From assembly GCA_943323725.2 (NCBI GenBank), contig CALPIW020000038.1, forward strand, positions 1-9,470: a stretch of DNA of 9,470 nucleotides, given 5' to 3'. This stretch comes from Polynucleobacter meluiroseus. Lineage in GTDB: Bacteria > Verrucomicrobiota > Verrucomicrobiia > Opitutales > UBA953. A model generated the notes under the pieces. The model made no database searches, had not been told where the DNA came from, and saw nothing but the letters and a program-made list of their open reading frames with translations. The first letter of the stretch is position 1; each line of letters opens with the position of its first letter. Below, one piece after another: positions 1 to 7,555 of this stretch. Position numbers and translations under genes: made by a program.

Positions 1-249
1 GACCCGTATCCTTCGCTGGCCGCCCGCTTCGCCGCGAAGGAAGCCGCCAGCAAGGCCTTCGGCACGGGCATCGGCGCGGAACTCTCCCTGACGAGCATCG
101 GCGTCCTCAACGGCCCGGAAGGCGAACCGGTCGTCGAGCTCGACGACAAGGCCCGCGCCCTCCTGGCTGCGCACGACGCCTCCCGCCTGCTGATCTCGCT
201 CACGCACACCGACACGCTCGCCCAAGCCTTCGTGGTGCTGGTCCGCTGA
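1..249 (+). CDS. acpS: Holo-[acyl-carrier-protein] synthase, C-terminal part (partial at left edge)
   Basis: AcpS moves the 4'-phosphopantetheine arm of coenzyme A onto a serine of apo-acyl carrier protein, making it active for fatty acid synthesis in the cytoplasm. The frame is open from base 1 and ends at TGA 247-249, giving 82 residues of a family that is usually about 120-140 long, so the N-terminal third with the first metal-binding Asp lies off the window. Seen directly: the family signature RFAAKEAASKAFGTG at visible residues 9-23, whose Glu (14) is the expected Mg2+ ligand in KEA, and the closing strand LLISLTHTDTLAQAFVVLV near the C-terminus, matching the usual ISxTH element. Only 3 bases separate its stop from nnr, so the two are almost certainly co-transcribed. 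The acpS-yjeF pairing is common in bacteria. Confidence 0.93.
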   Translation, partial: DPYPSLAARFAAKEAASKAFGTGIGAELSLTSIGVLNGPEGEPVVELDDKARALLAAHDASRLLISLTHTDTLAQAFVVLVR

Positions 250-252
250 CGC

Positions 253-1746
253 ATGAGCGCCTCCGCCCGCCTGCCGGTCCTATCCTGCGCCGAAGCCGCG
301 GCCGCCGAAGCGGCGTTCCTATCGGGCGATGCGAAACTTTCCTGGGAGCTGATGAACGTCGCCGCCCGCGGCGTCGGTGAAGCCGCGCTCTCGCTCCTCG
401 GCCGCAAGCCGGAGCGCATCCTGGTGCTGGCCGGCAAAGGCAACAACGGCGCGGACGCTTTCCTCGCCGCCCTGCACTGCGCCCGCGCCGGGACGGAGAT
501 CGTCGCGGTCTTCGCCGAAGGCGGTCCAGCCCGCGCCCAAGCCCAGCGCGCCTGGTCCATGCGCAAGAAGGGCGTCCGCATCGGCCTCGTCGCCGCGGCC
601 AACCTGCGCCAGCTCGCCGCCCACGAGTTCTGTCTGATCTTCGACGGCATCCTCGGCCAAGGTTTCCGGGCTCCGCTCTCCGCCGAGCTGCGGCGCTTCC
701 TCCGCGACACGGATAAGCTCCAAGGTCTGCGCATCGCGGTCGATCTGCCAAGCGGCCTAGGTGACGACGCGATCAGCCCGGCGTTCCGCGCCGACCTGAC
801 GGTGTCGATCGGCTGCCTGAAACGCCCGCTGCTCGCCCCGCAGGCCGCCCGCTTCGTCGGCCGCCTCCGCGTCCTCGATATCGGCCTACCCCTCGGCGAG
901 ACCGAAGAAGCCTGCGTGACCTCCGCCGCCCTCGCGCCGCTCACCAGACCGCGCCGCGCCCGCAGCGATAAACGCCACCAGGGCCGCTTGCTCATTATCG
1001 GCGGTTCCGAGCGCATGCCGGGAGCAGTCATCATGAACACCGCCGCGGCCCTGCGTTCAGGCGCGGCGCTCGTCACGACCTGCCTGCCGGAATCCGTGCG
1101 GGCGAAAGCCGCCGTCGCTTATCCCGAAGCGATGTGGCGCGGGCTCCGCACGGGAAAAGATGGCTCGCTCGCGCCGACGAACCTTCAAGAACTCCGCTCG
1201 CTGCTCGCGGATAAGGACGTGGTCCTGCTCGGCTCGGGCATGGGCGAGAAAGCCGTGAAGCTCATCGGGGCGATCGCCGCCGCGGCCCAGTCGGCCCTCG
1301 TCCTCGACGCGGATGCGCTCCGGCCGGCGGTGATCAAGGCCTCGTCCGGTTCGAAGGTCCGCGTGCTCCTGCCGCACGCCGGCGAGTTCAGACGTCTCAG
1401 CGGTCGCGTCGCATCGGTGGCCGCGGCCCGCGTCTACGCCCGCCGCACGAAGACCATCGTGGTGCTCAAAGGCCCGCTGACGTGCGTCACCGACGGACTG
1501 CGCGTGCTTCACATCCCCTTCGGCGGACCGGTGCTCGCCCGCGGCGGCTCCGGCGACCTCCTCGCTGGGATCGTCGCCTCGGTGCTGGCCCGACGTTCCG
1601 AACTCGGCCTGACGGCCTTCGACGCGGTGGTGCTGGCGACGACCTGGCATGCGCGGGCCGCCGACTGGCTGAGGGATAACCACGGGGAGGAAGCGGTGAG
1701 AACCACCGAGCTCCTCGCTGGGCTTTCCCCGGTCTTGCGCGACTGA
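253..1746 (+). CDS. nnr: Bifunctional NAD(P)H-hydrate epimerase / ADP- or ATP-dependent NAD(P)H-hydrate dehydratase
   Basis: This enzyme repairs hydrated NADH and NADPH: an N-terminal YjeF_N domain interconverts the R and S epimers, and a C-terminal ribokinase-like domain dehydrates the S form using a nucleotide. The 497 residues fit the fused form (E. coli Nnr is about 515). Epimerase domain, roughly residues 1-225: GKGNNGADAF at 61-70 (the family's NNGGD loop, here with Ala for the second Gly), VDLPSG at 163-168, and ADLTVSIGCLKRPLL at 180-194. Dehydratase domain, roughly 235-497: HQGRLLIIGGS at 242-252, LDADAL at 351-356, HAGEF at 375-379, VLKG at 404-407, and the nucleotide/catalytic loop GGSGDLLAG at 431-439 with Asp435 as the likely base. 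The ATG is 3 bases after the acpS stop and has no Shine-Dalgarno site, so translation probably depends on coupling. dprA follows 22 bases later. Confidence 0.94.
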   Translation: MSASARLPVLSCAEAAAAEAAFLSGDAKLSWELMNVAARGVGEAALSLLGRKPERILVLAGKGNNGADAFLAALHCARAGTEIVAVFAEGGPARAQAQRAWSMRKKGVRIGLVAAANLRQLAAHEFCLIFDGILGQGFRAPLSAELRRFLRDTDKLQGLRIAVDLPSGLGDDAISPAFRADLTVSIGCLKRPLLAPQAARFVGRLRVLDIGLPLGETEEACVTSAALAPLTRPRRARSDKRHQGRLLIIGGSERMPGAVIMNTAAALRSGAALVTTCLPESVRAKAAVAYPEAMWRGLRTGKDGSLAPTNLQELRSLLADKDVVLLGSGMGEKAVKLIGAIAAAAQSALVLDADALRPAVIKASSGSKVRVLLPHAGEFRRLSGRVASVAAARVYARRTKTIVVLKGPLTCVTDGLRVLHIPFGGPVLARGGSGDLLAGIVASVLARRSELGLTAFDAVVLATTWHARAADWLRDNHGEEAVRTTELLAGLSPVLRD

Positions 1747-1768
1747 ACCGGGCCGACTGGCTGGCGGG

Positions 1769-2854
1769 ATGCAGCCGATCCCGACCGACCCGCTCGCGCA
1801 ACGCGTCCTGCTCAACGGCCTCAAGGGCGTCGGTCCGGTCACGGTCCGACGGCTGCGCGAGGCGTTCGGCGGCGAACTCTCCGTGGCGCTCGGCGCCCCG
1901 GCCGAGCACCTCGCGAAAATAGAGGGCATCAGCCGTCCCGTGGCGGCCGCCATCGCCGCGCGCGCGTTTGATTGGGCCGCAGAGATGGGACGCGTCCGTG
2001 ACCTCGGCTTCAGGCTCTTGAGCGAAACCGACGACGCCTGGCCGACGACGCTGGCGCGGCTCTGGGATCCGCCATTAGTGCTCTACGCGGAAGGCGAACA
2101 CTTTCCGACGGAGCGCGCGGTCGGCATCATCGGCTCACGTCATTGCACGACCTACGGGGCTTCGCTCGCACGCAGCTTCGCGCGCGACCTCGCGAAACAG
2201 GGCTGGTGGATCGTCAGCGGCCTGGCCCGCGGCATCGACACCGCGGCGCACGAAGGCGCGCTCGACGCCGCGGGACGCACCGCGGCGGTCGTCGGCCACG
2301 GACTCGACCTGACGTTTCCGCCGGAAGCGATCCGCCTCCGCGCGCGGATGAAGGCCGACGGTTGCGTGCTCTCCGAATTCCCCCTCGGCCGGCCGGCGGA
2401 CCGTCAGACCTTCCCGCAGCGCAACCGTATCGTCGCAGGCCTCGTCCGCGTGATGGTCGTGGTCGAGACCGACGTCGACGGCGGGAGCATGATCACGGCG
2501 CGCTTCGCCGGCGACCTCGGCCGGACGCTCTGCGCGGTGCCGGGCCGCGCCGACAGCCCCGCGAGCCGCGGCTGCCATGCGCTCATCCGGGACGGCGCGA
2601 CGCTCGTGTCGTCCGTGGACGACATCCTGACGGAGCTGGGCGAAAGCCGCGACCAGCCGGCCTTGGCGTTGGTGACCGATCCGCCGGAATTCGCCCGTTG
2701 GCTGCCGCACTTCGCCGGCGGCACCGCGCAGGACGCCGAGAGCCTCGCCGCGCTGGCGGACTGCGCCATCGCCGAGGCGGCGGTGGCCCTGACGATGATG
2801 GAGATCCGCGGCGTGCTGACGCGCCGGCCCGACGGTCGCCACGAACGCGCCTGA
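1769..2854 (+). CDS. dprA: DNA-processing protein DprA (Smf family)
   Basis: DprA binds incoming single-stranded DNA during natural transformation and loads RecA on it; it is also kept in many bacteria not known to be competent. The 361-residue product has the standard architecture. An N-terminal helix-hairpin-helix-like part is at about 10-75 (LNGLKGVGPVTVRRL, then IEGISRPVAAAIA). The Rossmann-like core is at about 100-290, with VGIIGSR at 118-124, VSGLARGIDTAAHEGAL at 149-165, TFPQRNRIVAGL at 214-225, ETDVDGGSMITARFA at 233-247, CAVPGR at 255-260 and GCHALIRDGA at 268-277. The C-terminal 40 residues are predicted as the small winged-helix (DML1-like) domain, though its sequence is only loosely recognisable. 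The ATG is preceded by GGCGGG directly against the start, too close for a good ribosome site. It is third in the acpS-nnr-dprA run, and its stop is one base from the stop of the opposing gene. Confidence 0.95.
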   Translation: MQPIPTDPLAQRVLLNGLKGVGPVTVRRLREAFGGELSVALGAPAEHLAKIEGISRPVAAAIAARAFDWAAEMGRVRDLGFRLLSETDDAWPTTLARLWDPPLVLYAEGEHFPTERAVGIIGSRHCTTYGASLARSFARDLAKQGWWIVSGLARGIDTAAHEGALDAAGRTAAVVGHGLDLTFPPEAIRLRARMKADGCVLSEFPLGRPADRQTFPQRNRIVAGLVRVMVVVETDVDGGSMITARFAGDLGRTLCAVPGRADSPASRGCHALIRDGATLVSSVDDILTELGESRDQPALALVTDPPEFARWLPHFAGGTAQDAESLAALADCAIAEAAVALTMMEIRGVLTRRPDGRHERA

Positions 2855-2855
2855 C

Positions 2856-3488
2856 TCAGCGGTGCGGCACGTTGCCTTGGTCCGCCGGCACCGGCGCGCT
2901 GAGCGGGTTGCCCAGGCAGAGATCGAGCACCGACTTCGGCTTGGCGAAACAATCGCGCAGGCAGCCCATCACCGAACGCCAGCCTTCGCCGAACGCGGCC
3001 GGATAAGCCGTGGAGCGCAGGCCGGCTCGGTCCGCCAGCCAGAGCGCGCGGACGCAGTGCCAGCCTTGCGAGACGAACACGATCTGGTCGCCAGGATAAT
3101 AGGCCTTCACCCGCTGGACGGAATCCAAGGTGCGCCAGCCGTAAGGGTCTTCGACGATCGGACAGGTCACGCCCGCCGTGCGCAGGCGTTCGGCCATCAC
3201 GCGCGCATGGACGGCGTTACCGGAAGTCACGATGAGTTTCACGCGGCCCGAGCGGGCGAGCTCCGCGGCGGCGGCGATCCGCGGGCGAAAGGTGCCGGAG
3301 TGTTCCTGCGTTCCCTTCACGAACTCGTCCGTGCCGAGGAGGACCATGACCGCCCCGGCCGGAATCTCATCCGTCGTCGCGGCGAGCCGTCCCCAGCCGG
3401 CGGACCAGAGCCAGGCGTTGGAGCCGACCAAGAATAACGCCATGAGGGCGATAGCCACCCCCACCCCGCGTTTGAGCCAACGAGACAT
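2856..3488 (-). CDS. sanA: SanA-type DUF218 (ElyC/SanA/YdcF) inner-membrane protein
   Basis: DUF218 proteins are small membrane-anchored envelope proteins. E. coli SanA is tied to vancomycin exclusion and ElyC to peptidoglycan precursor metabolism; the biochemical reaction is not firmly known. The 210-residue product has a positively charged start, one membrane helix at about 8-28, and then a periplasmic DUF218 domain: VLLGTDEFVKG 49-59, RPRIAAAAEL 68-77, VTSGNA 87-92, YGWRTLDSV 116-124 and FVSQGWHCVRAL 138-149. The last two blocks resemble SanA (RTLDS, then HCxRAL) more than YdcF. Four cysteines (145, 176, 180, 191) lie in the periplasmic part. I chose the ATG at 3488 because it puts the membrane helix at the N-terminus as in SanA. 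An in-frame ATG at 3560 (or TTG 3563) would add about 25 polar residues encoded by AT-rich, intergenic-looking DNA. No candidate start has a Shine-Dalgarno site. Confidence 0.85.
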   Translation of the reverse strand: MSRWLKRGVGVAIALMALFLVGSNAWLWSAGWGRLAATTDEIPAGAVMVLLGTDEFVKGTQEHSGTFRPRIAAAAELARSGRVKLIVTSGNAVHARVMAERLRTAGVTCPIVEDPYGWRTLDSVQRVKAYYPGDQIVFVSQGWHCVRALWLADRAGLRSTAYPAAFGEGWRSVMGCLRDCFAKPKSVLDLCLGNPLSAPVPADQGNVPHR

Positions 3489-3642
3489 GAAATCGACAAT
3501 TACGCCCAATTTTTCGTTAGCAAGGGGTCTATCAGGGTGGGTTTGCTTAAATTTAGACATCAATAGGTTGCCGAAAGAGCGTATTAGGTCATTTTAGGGG
3601 GACGTCATCTACTGGCACGGATTCTGCCTACTTTTACTCATC
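3489..3642. promoter_or_regulatory. AT-rich divergent promoter region between sanA and the sigma-54 activator
   Basis: This 154-base gap is plainly richer in A and T than the coding DNA on both sides, as in the stretches at 3495-3515 and 3542-3600. It must hold the promoters of both divergent genes. The clearest element is the sigma-54 site at 3613-3627, listed separately. A weaker sigma-70-like alternative for the plus-strand gene is TTGCCG (3568-3573) and ATTTTA (3591-3596) with 17 bases between. A similarly weak minus-strand candidate (TTGCTA, 15 bases, TAATTG) would start just before 3488. I found no clear inverted repeat that could be an activator-binding site. The sigma-70 assignments are guesses. 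Confidence 0.55.
3613..3627 (+). promoter_or_regulatory. Sigma-54 (RpoN) -24/-12 promoter
   Basis: The sequence reads CTGGCACGGATTCTGCC from 3612. Against the known RpoN consensus (TGGCACG, four bases, TTGC) the only core change is C for the first T of TTGC. The invariant GG (3614-3615) and GC (3626-3627) have the required 10-base gap. The -12 C at 3627 predicts a transcript start near 3639-3640, only 3-4 bases before the ATG at 3643. The downstream gene encodes a sigma-54 activator with an intact GAFTGA loop, so autoregulation or control by another enhancer-binding protein is a natural reading. The site is seen directly; its activity is inferred. Confidence 0.72.
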
Positions 3643-5139
<1,497 letters not shown>

Positions 5140-5170
5140 TCTTTGCCACCCGGCGGGAAAAGGATTGGCT

Positions 5171-5175
5171 GGAGG
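5171..5175 (+). promoter_or_regulatory. Shine-Dalgarno site of the DUF1080 gene
   Basis: GGAGG ends 8 bases before the ATG at 5184, which is near-ideal spacing. It fixes the start that gives a complete signal peptide. Most other genes in this window lack such a site, so independent and efficient initiation of this gene is likely even if it is co-transcribed with the regulator. Confidence 0.75.
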
Positions 5176-5183
5176 CTCACCCC

Positions 5184-5831
5184 ATGAGCACCTCCTCCCC
5201 CCTCCGTACCACGCTGCTGGCCACGGCCGCGCTCTTCCTGAGCTCGTACGCCGCCTTCGCCGGCGAAACGATCCAGATGTTCGACGGCAAGTCCCTCGCC
5301 GGCTGGAAGGCTTCCAAGAACTCCCCCGAAGGCACCTACAAGGTCGAGGACGGCGTCCTCCAGATCCGCGGCGGCCAAGGCCACCTCTTCTTCGTCGGCG
5401 CCGACGGCAAGGCCGACTTCACGAACTTCGACTTCAAGGCGAAGGTGAAGACCTACCCGGGCGCCAACTCGGGCCTCTACTTCCACACGACCTACGAAGA
5501 CAAGGGCTGGCCCTCCCTGGGTTACGAGTGCCAGGTCAACGGCAGCCACAAGGACATCAAGCGCACCGGCGGCCTCTACGCCGTCCGCGACGTCCTCAAC
5601 ACGCCCGCCGCGCCGGACAACGAGTGGTTCGACTACCGCATCCGCGTCGAAGGCAAGCGCATCCAGATCTGGATCAACGGCAAGCAGACGGTCGACTTCA
5701 CCCAGCCTGAAGACTGGACCCCGCCGAAGGGCATGCCCGGCCGCAAGCTCGGCAACGGCACCTTCGCCATCCAGGCCCACGACCCGGGCTGCAAGGTCGA
5801 CTACAAGGACCTCGTCGTCGAGCGCCTCTGA
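5184..5831 (+). CDS. Secreted DUF1080 / 3-keto-disaccharide hydrolase family protein
   Basis: PF06439 proteins have a concanavalin-like jelly-roll fold, and some members cleave 3-keto-glycosides made by sugar oxidoreductases. The 215-residue protein begins with a Sec signal peptide: a hydrophobic core at about 9-23 and a likely cleavage after AFA at 24-26, with no lipobox cysteine, so a soluble periplasmic or secreted protein is expected. Family landmarks seen: MFDGKSLAGWK at about 32-42, the middle motif ANSGLYFHTTYED, YECQVNGSHKD, an NEWFDYRIRVEGKRIQIWINGK strand pair, and the closing strands FAIQAHDPGCKVDYKDLVVERL. It is a single-domain, minimal-length member. It follows the sigma-54 activator by 44 bases and ends just before a strong terminator, so the two could form one transcript. 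The sugar substrate cannot be told from sequence, and no sugar oxidoreductase is in the window. Confidence 0.9.
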   Translation: MSTSSPLRTTLLATAALFLSSYAAFAGETIQMFDGKSLAGWKASKNSPEGTYKVEDGVLQIRGGQGHLFFVGADGKADFTNFDFKAKVKTYPGANSGLYFHTTYEDKGWPSLGYECQVNGSHKDIKRTGGLYAVRDVLNTPAAPDNEWFDYRIRVEGKRIQIWINGKQTVDFTQPEDWTPPKGMPGRKLGNGTFAIQAHDPGCKVDYKDLVVERL

Positions 5832-5851
5832 GCGGACGGACGATGAAAGCG

Positions 5852-5880
5852 AAAGGCGGACCGCCCGGTCCGCCTTTTTT
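5852..5880 (+). terminator. Intrinsic terminator after the DUF1080 gene, probably bidirectional
   Basis: An 11-base perfect stem (AAAGGCGGACC, 5852-5862, with GGTCCGCCTTT, 5867-5877) closes over the 4-base loop GCCC and is followed by a T run at 5875-5880. It lies 20 bases past the DUF1080 stop and 11 bases past the end of the convergent gene at 5892. In the minus direction the stem is followed by TTTCGCTTTC, a weaker U tract, so it may end both transcripts. Confidence 0.9.
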
Positions 5881-5891
5881 GCGCTTACGCG

Positions 5892-6764
5892 TCAGGCGAG
5901 CGCGCGCTCGAGTTCAGCGATGAGCCGCGCCCGCACGGGCTCGGCCAACGCCGCGAGGCGCCGTTGCTCCTGCTCATATTCCCCACGTCCTTCCGTTGTC
6001 TCGATCGGGATGGGCTTCAGGCCGATCGCGGAGAAGTCATAAGGGCTGGCGCGCATGTCGACCGACCGGGCGACGTGCGCGAGTTCGAACGCGTCGGCGG
6101 CGAGCTCGGCCGAGACCCACGGCTGCGCCTTCATCGCCCACTTGAAGAGATCCATCGTGACGTGCACGCAGCCGGGCTGCTCGTTCTCGACCCGTGCCTC
6201 CAGCGTAGGCGCGAGCTTGTTCAACGGCCGGGCGCCCGGCGTGAAGAAACGGAAGGCGTCGTAATGCGTGCAGCGCACGGGCATCGCCCGCACGACGGCA
6301 TCGGTGCCTTCCGCGCCGAGGCGCAGCGGCCAGGCGGAGTGGCGGCGTTGATCGGCCTGACCGTAGACCATCGCCCATTCGTGGAGACCGAAGCAGCCGT
6401 GGAAAGCGGGGCGCGCCGCGACGGCCCGGCAGAGCCGCAGGCTGAAGTCGAGACGTCCGGCCTGCGCCACATCAGGCAAGGCGACGCGCACGTAGCCGTC
6501 CGTTCCGCGCAGGAAGCGACGGCCGTCGACGAGCTCGTCGGCGTCGGCCAGCGCGACGCCGGCGCCGGGCGTCCAGCGGCGTAACGCGGCCAGACGGAAC
6601 GGATAATAGGTGAAGAGGAAATCTTCGACGGGGTCAGGCACGCCCTTCCGGGCGCGCTCGCGGCGCGCGTCGACGAGCCGGTCCGCACGCGCCTCATGGG
6701 CGGCGCGACGGGCCCGCCACGCCTCGCCCTCGAGCACGACCTGACTGGCGGCGACGACGCTCAA
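5892..6764 (-). CDS. Conserved protein annotated in relatives as 3-methyladenine DNA glycosylase (function unproven)
   Basis: A 290-residue cytoplasmic protein without signal peptide or membrane segment. I recognise it, from memory of Actinobacteria and Verrucomicrobiota proteins, as a family often labelled 3-methyladenine DNA glycosylase. I see no glycosylase helix-hairpin-helix with catalytic Asp, so the label should be treated as weak. Conserved blocks: DPVEDFLFTYYPFR at about 44-57, GCFGLHEWAMVY 123-134, CTHYDAFRFFTP 165-176, EQPGCVHVTMDLFKWAMK 195-212 and DMRASPYD 236-243. His, Cys, Asp and Trp are concentrated in these blocks, suggesting an enzyme active site or metal site. The start is taken as TTG 6764, which overlaps the TGA of the upstream gene (TTGA arrangement) and gives the expected length, implying translational coupling. 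A GTG nine codons further in (6737) is the alternative. The open frame continues upstream to an ATG at 7010, but that part only shadows the neighbouring gene and is not coding. Confidence 0.82.
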   Translation of the reverse strand: MSVVAASQVVLEGEAWRARRAAHEARADRLVDARRERARKGVPDPVEDFLFTYYPFRLAALRRWTPGAGVALADADELVDGRRFLRGTDGYVRVALPDVAQAGRLDFSLRLCRAVAARPAFHGCFGLHEWAMVYGQADQRRHSAWPLRLGAEGTDAVVRAMPVRCTHYDAFRFFTPGARPLNKLAPTLEARVENEQPGCVHVTMDLFKWAMKAQPWVSAELAADAFELAHVARSVDMRASPYDFSAIGLKPIPIETTEGRGEYEQEQRRLAALAEPVRARLIAELERALA

Positions 6765-7336
6765 TCGAAGCGGCGGTGGTGCGCGGCGACCTTGACGTAC
6801 TTCTCGGCCCAGCCCGGCAGGGCGGCCTGTTCGTCGGCCGTGAGCGCGCGCACGACCTTGGCCGGCGAACCCATGACGAGCGAACCGGGCGGAACCTGCG
6901 TGCCCTTGGTGACGAGCGCGTTCGCGCCCACGATGGAGCGCGCACCGATGACCGCGCCGTCGAGGATGGTGGCGTGCATGCCGATCAGGCACTCGTCGCC
7001 GATCACGCACGCATGGATCATCGCCAGGTGGCCGACCGTGACGCGCGCGCCGACCTTGGCCGGCAGGCCGTCGGCGACATGCACCACGGCGCCGTCCTGG
7101 ATGTTGCTGCCTTCGCCGACCTCGATCGGGGCGATGTCGCCGCGGAGCACCGCGCAGGGCCAGATGCTGGCCTTGGCGCCGACGGTGACGTTGCCGATGA
7201 CGACCGCCTTGGCATGGACATAGGCCGTGGCGTGGAGGGTCGGGCCGACCGACAGATTCCGGGTCAGCTCCTTGGAGAGGGCCGTATCAGCATCGATCGG
7301 CTCCTCAAACTGCCCGCCTTGGTAAAAAGGGTTCAT
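6761..7336 (-). CDS. Gamma-class carbonic anhydrase-like hexapeptide-repeat protein (YrdA/PaaY type)
   Basis: Left-handed beta-helix proteins of this group form trimers with Zn or other metal ions between subunits. Some are carbonic anhydrases, others thioesterase-like or of unknown activity. The 191-residue product shows a hexapeptide-repeat core from about 38 to 160, with the metal ligands in place: His86 (DGAVVHVADG), His103 and His108 (VGHLAMIHAC). The intersubunit residues Arg65 and Asp67 (RGD) and Gln80 (NIQD) are present, as are LIGMHATILDGAVIG and the end cap PPGSLVMGSPAKVVRAL. There is an N-terminal extension of about 30 residues. The ATG at 7336 is preferred. A GGAGGT site lies 17 bases upstream, too far to be ideal, and upstream codons run into the non-coding C-rich region. 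The next gene starts inside its stop codon. Its promoter should lie in the unusual gap toward rplU. Confidence 0.9.
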   Translation of the reverse strand: MNPFYQGGQFEEPIDADTALSKELTRNLSVGPTLHATAYVHAKAVVIGNVTVGAKASIWPCAVLRGDIAPIEVGEGSNIQDGAVVHVADGLPAKVGARVTVGHLAMIHACVIGDECLIGMHATILDGAVIGARSIVGANALVTKGTQVPPGSLVMGSPAKVVRALTADEQAALPGWAEKYVKVAAHHRRFD

Positions 7337-7372
7337 GCCCCAAGAATTAAGCACCTCCCTCCGGCTGGGAAG

Positions 7373-7389
7373 GCCTAACCACCCCAGCC
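7373..7389 (+). repeat. Direct repeat copy 1 (GCCTAACCACCCCAGCC)
   Basis: This 17-base unit recurs at 7467-7483 with two mismatches (T/C at base 4, A/T at base 14). Similarity continues past the unit: ACCCCT follows here, and CCACCCCT follows the second copy after a 2-base insertion. The copies are 94 bases apart and lie on either side of the C-run hexamer array. They could be binding sites, remnants of a duplication, or chance similarity in a low-complexity region. Confidence 0.55.
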
Positions 7390-7426
7390 ACCCCTCTTTA
7401 GCCTGATTTAACCCCAAAAACGACTG

Positions 7427-7454
7427 CCCCTGCCCCTACCCCTACCCCCACCCC
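7427..7454 (-). repeat. CCCCTA-type hexamer array, predicted G-quadruplex on the minus strand
   Basis: Five C runs of 4-5 bases (7427-7430, 7433-7436, 7439-7442, 7445-7449, 7451-7454) repeat with a period of about six, as CCCCTG, CCCCTA, CCCCTA, CCCCCA, CCCC. The minus strand therefore has five G runs of at least four separated by 1-2 bases, which meets and exceeds the usual G-quadruplex pattern; the plus strand could form an i-motif. It would lie in the template strand if rplU transcription starts upstream, and in the RNA of a leader for the minus-strand gene if that starts upstream. The structure is a prediction from sequence. Confidence 0.75.
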
Positions 7455-7466
7455 TCTCTGATAACC

Positions 7467-7483
7467 GCCCAACCACCCCTGCC
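7467..7483 (+). repeat. Direct repeat copy 2 (GCCCAACCACCCCTGCC)
   Basis: Second copy of the unit at 7373-7389, 15 of 17 bases identical. It overlaps a second group of C runs (7476-7479, 7482-7485, 7487-7490, 7497-7499), which also gives quadruplex potential on the minus strand. It lies 73 bases before the rplU ATG. Confidence 0.55.
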
Positions 7484-7555
7484 CCACCCCTAATCACCCG
7501 ACAATTCCCCTTGCCAACCCCCCTTCAGTCCGTTTGCTCCGACCTTCCGACAGCC

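Larger units (their letters stand above)
7337..7555. other. C-rich divergent intergenic region between the carbonic anhydrase-like gene and rplU
   Basis: These 219 bases separate two divergent genes. The plus strand is almost free of G runs and dominated by C runs: a hexamer array at 7427-7454 and a further cluster at 7476-7499, with an imperfect direct repeat on either side of the array (listed separately). The few AT-rich patches, at 7341-7350 and 7395-7420, are the best places for promoter elements, but I could not assign convincing -35/-10 pairs on either strand. No small open frame, tRNA or recognisable L21-leader structure is evident. rplU has no Shine-Dalgarno site in the pyrimidine-rich stretch before its ATG. 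Confidence 0.7.

Noticed and set aside
1057..1953. Long minus-strand open frame opposite nnr and dprA
   Set aside because: Its product is a low-complexity Arg/Ala/Gly-rich sequence with no family motif and lies fully opposite two certain genes; it is a by-product of high GC content.
6765..7010. N-terminal extension of the glycosylase-like protein to ATG 7010
   Set aside because: The extra 82 residues are Arg-rich antisense-like sequence lying inside the carbonic anhydrase-like gene in another frame, and family members are about 290-300 residues long.
7337..7417. Upstream extension of the carbonic anhydrase-like protein
   Set aside because: The extra codons come from the C-rich intergenic DNA and do not resemble the family's N-terminus.
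7427..7499. CRISPR array
   Set aside because: The repeats are six bases long without spacers and no cas genes are nearby; this is a simple-sequence array.
7511..7555. Earlier TTG start for rplU
   Set aside because: It would add 15 residues foreign to L21; the ATG at 7556 gives the standard N-terminus and length.
7460..7555. Autoregulatory L21 leader RNA
   Set aside because: The sequence is nearly all pyrimidine with few bases able to pair, and no known leader structure could be drawn.
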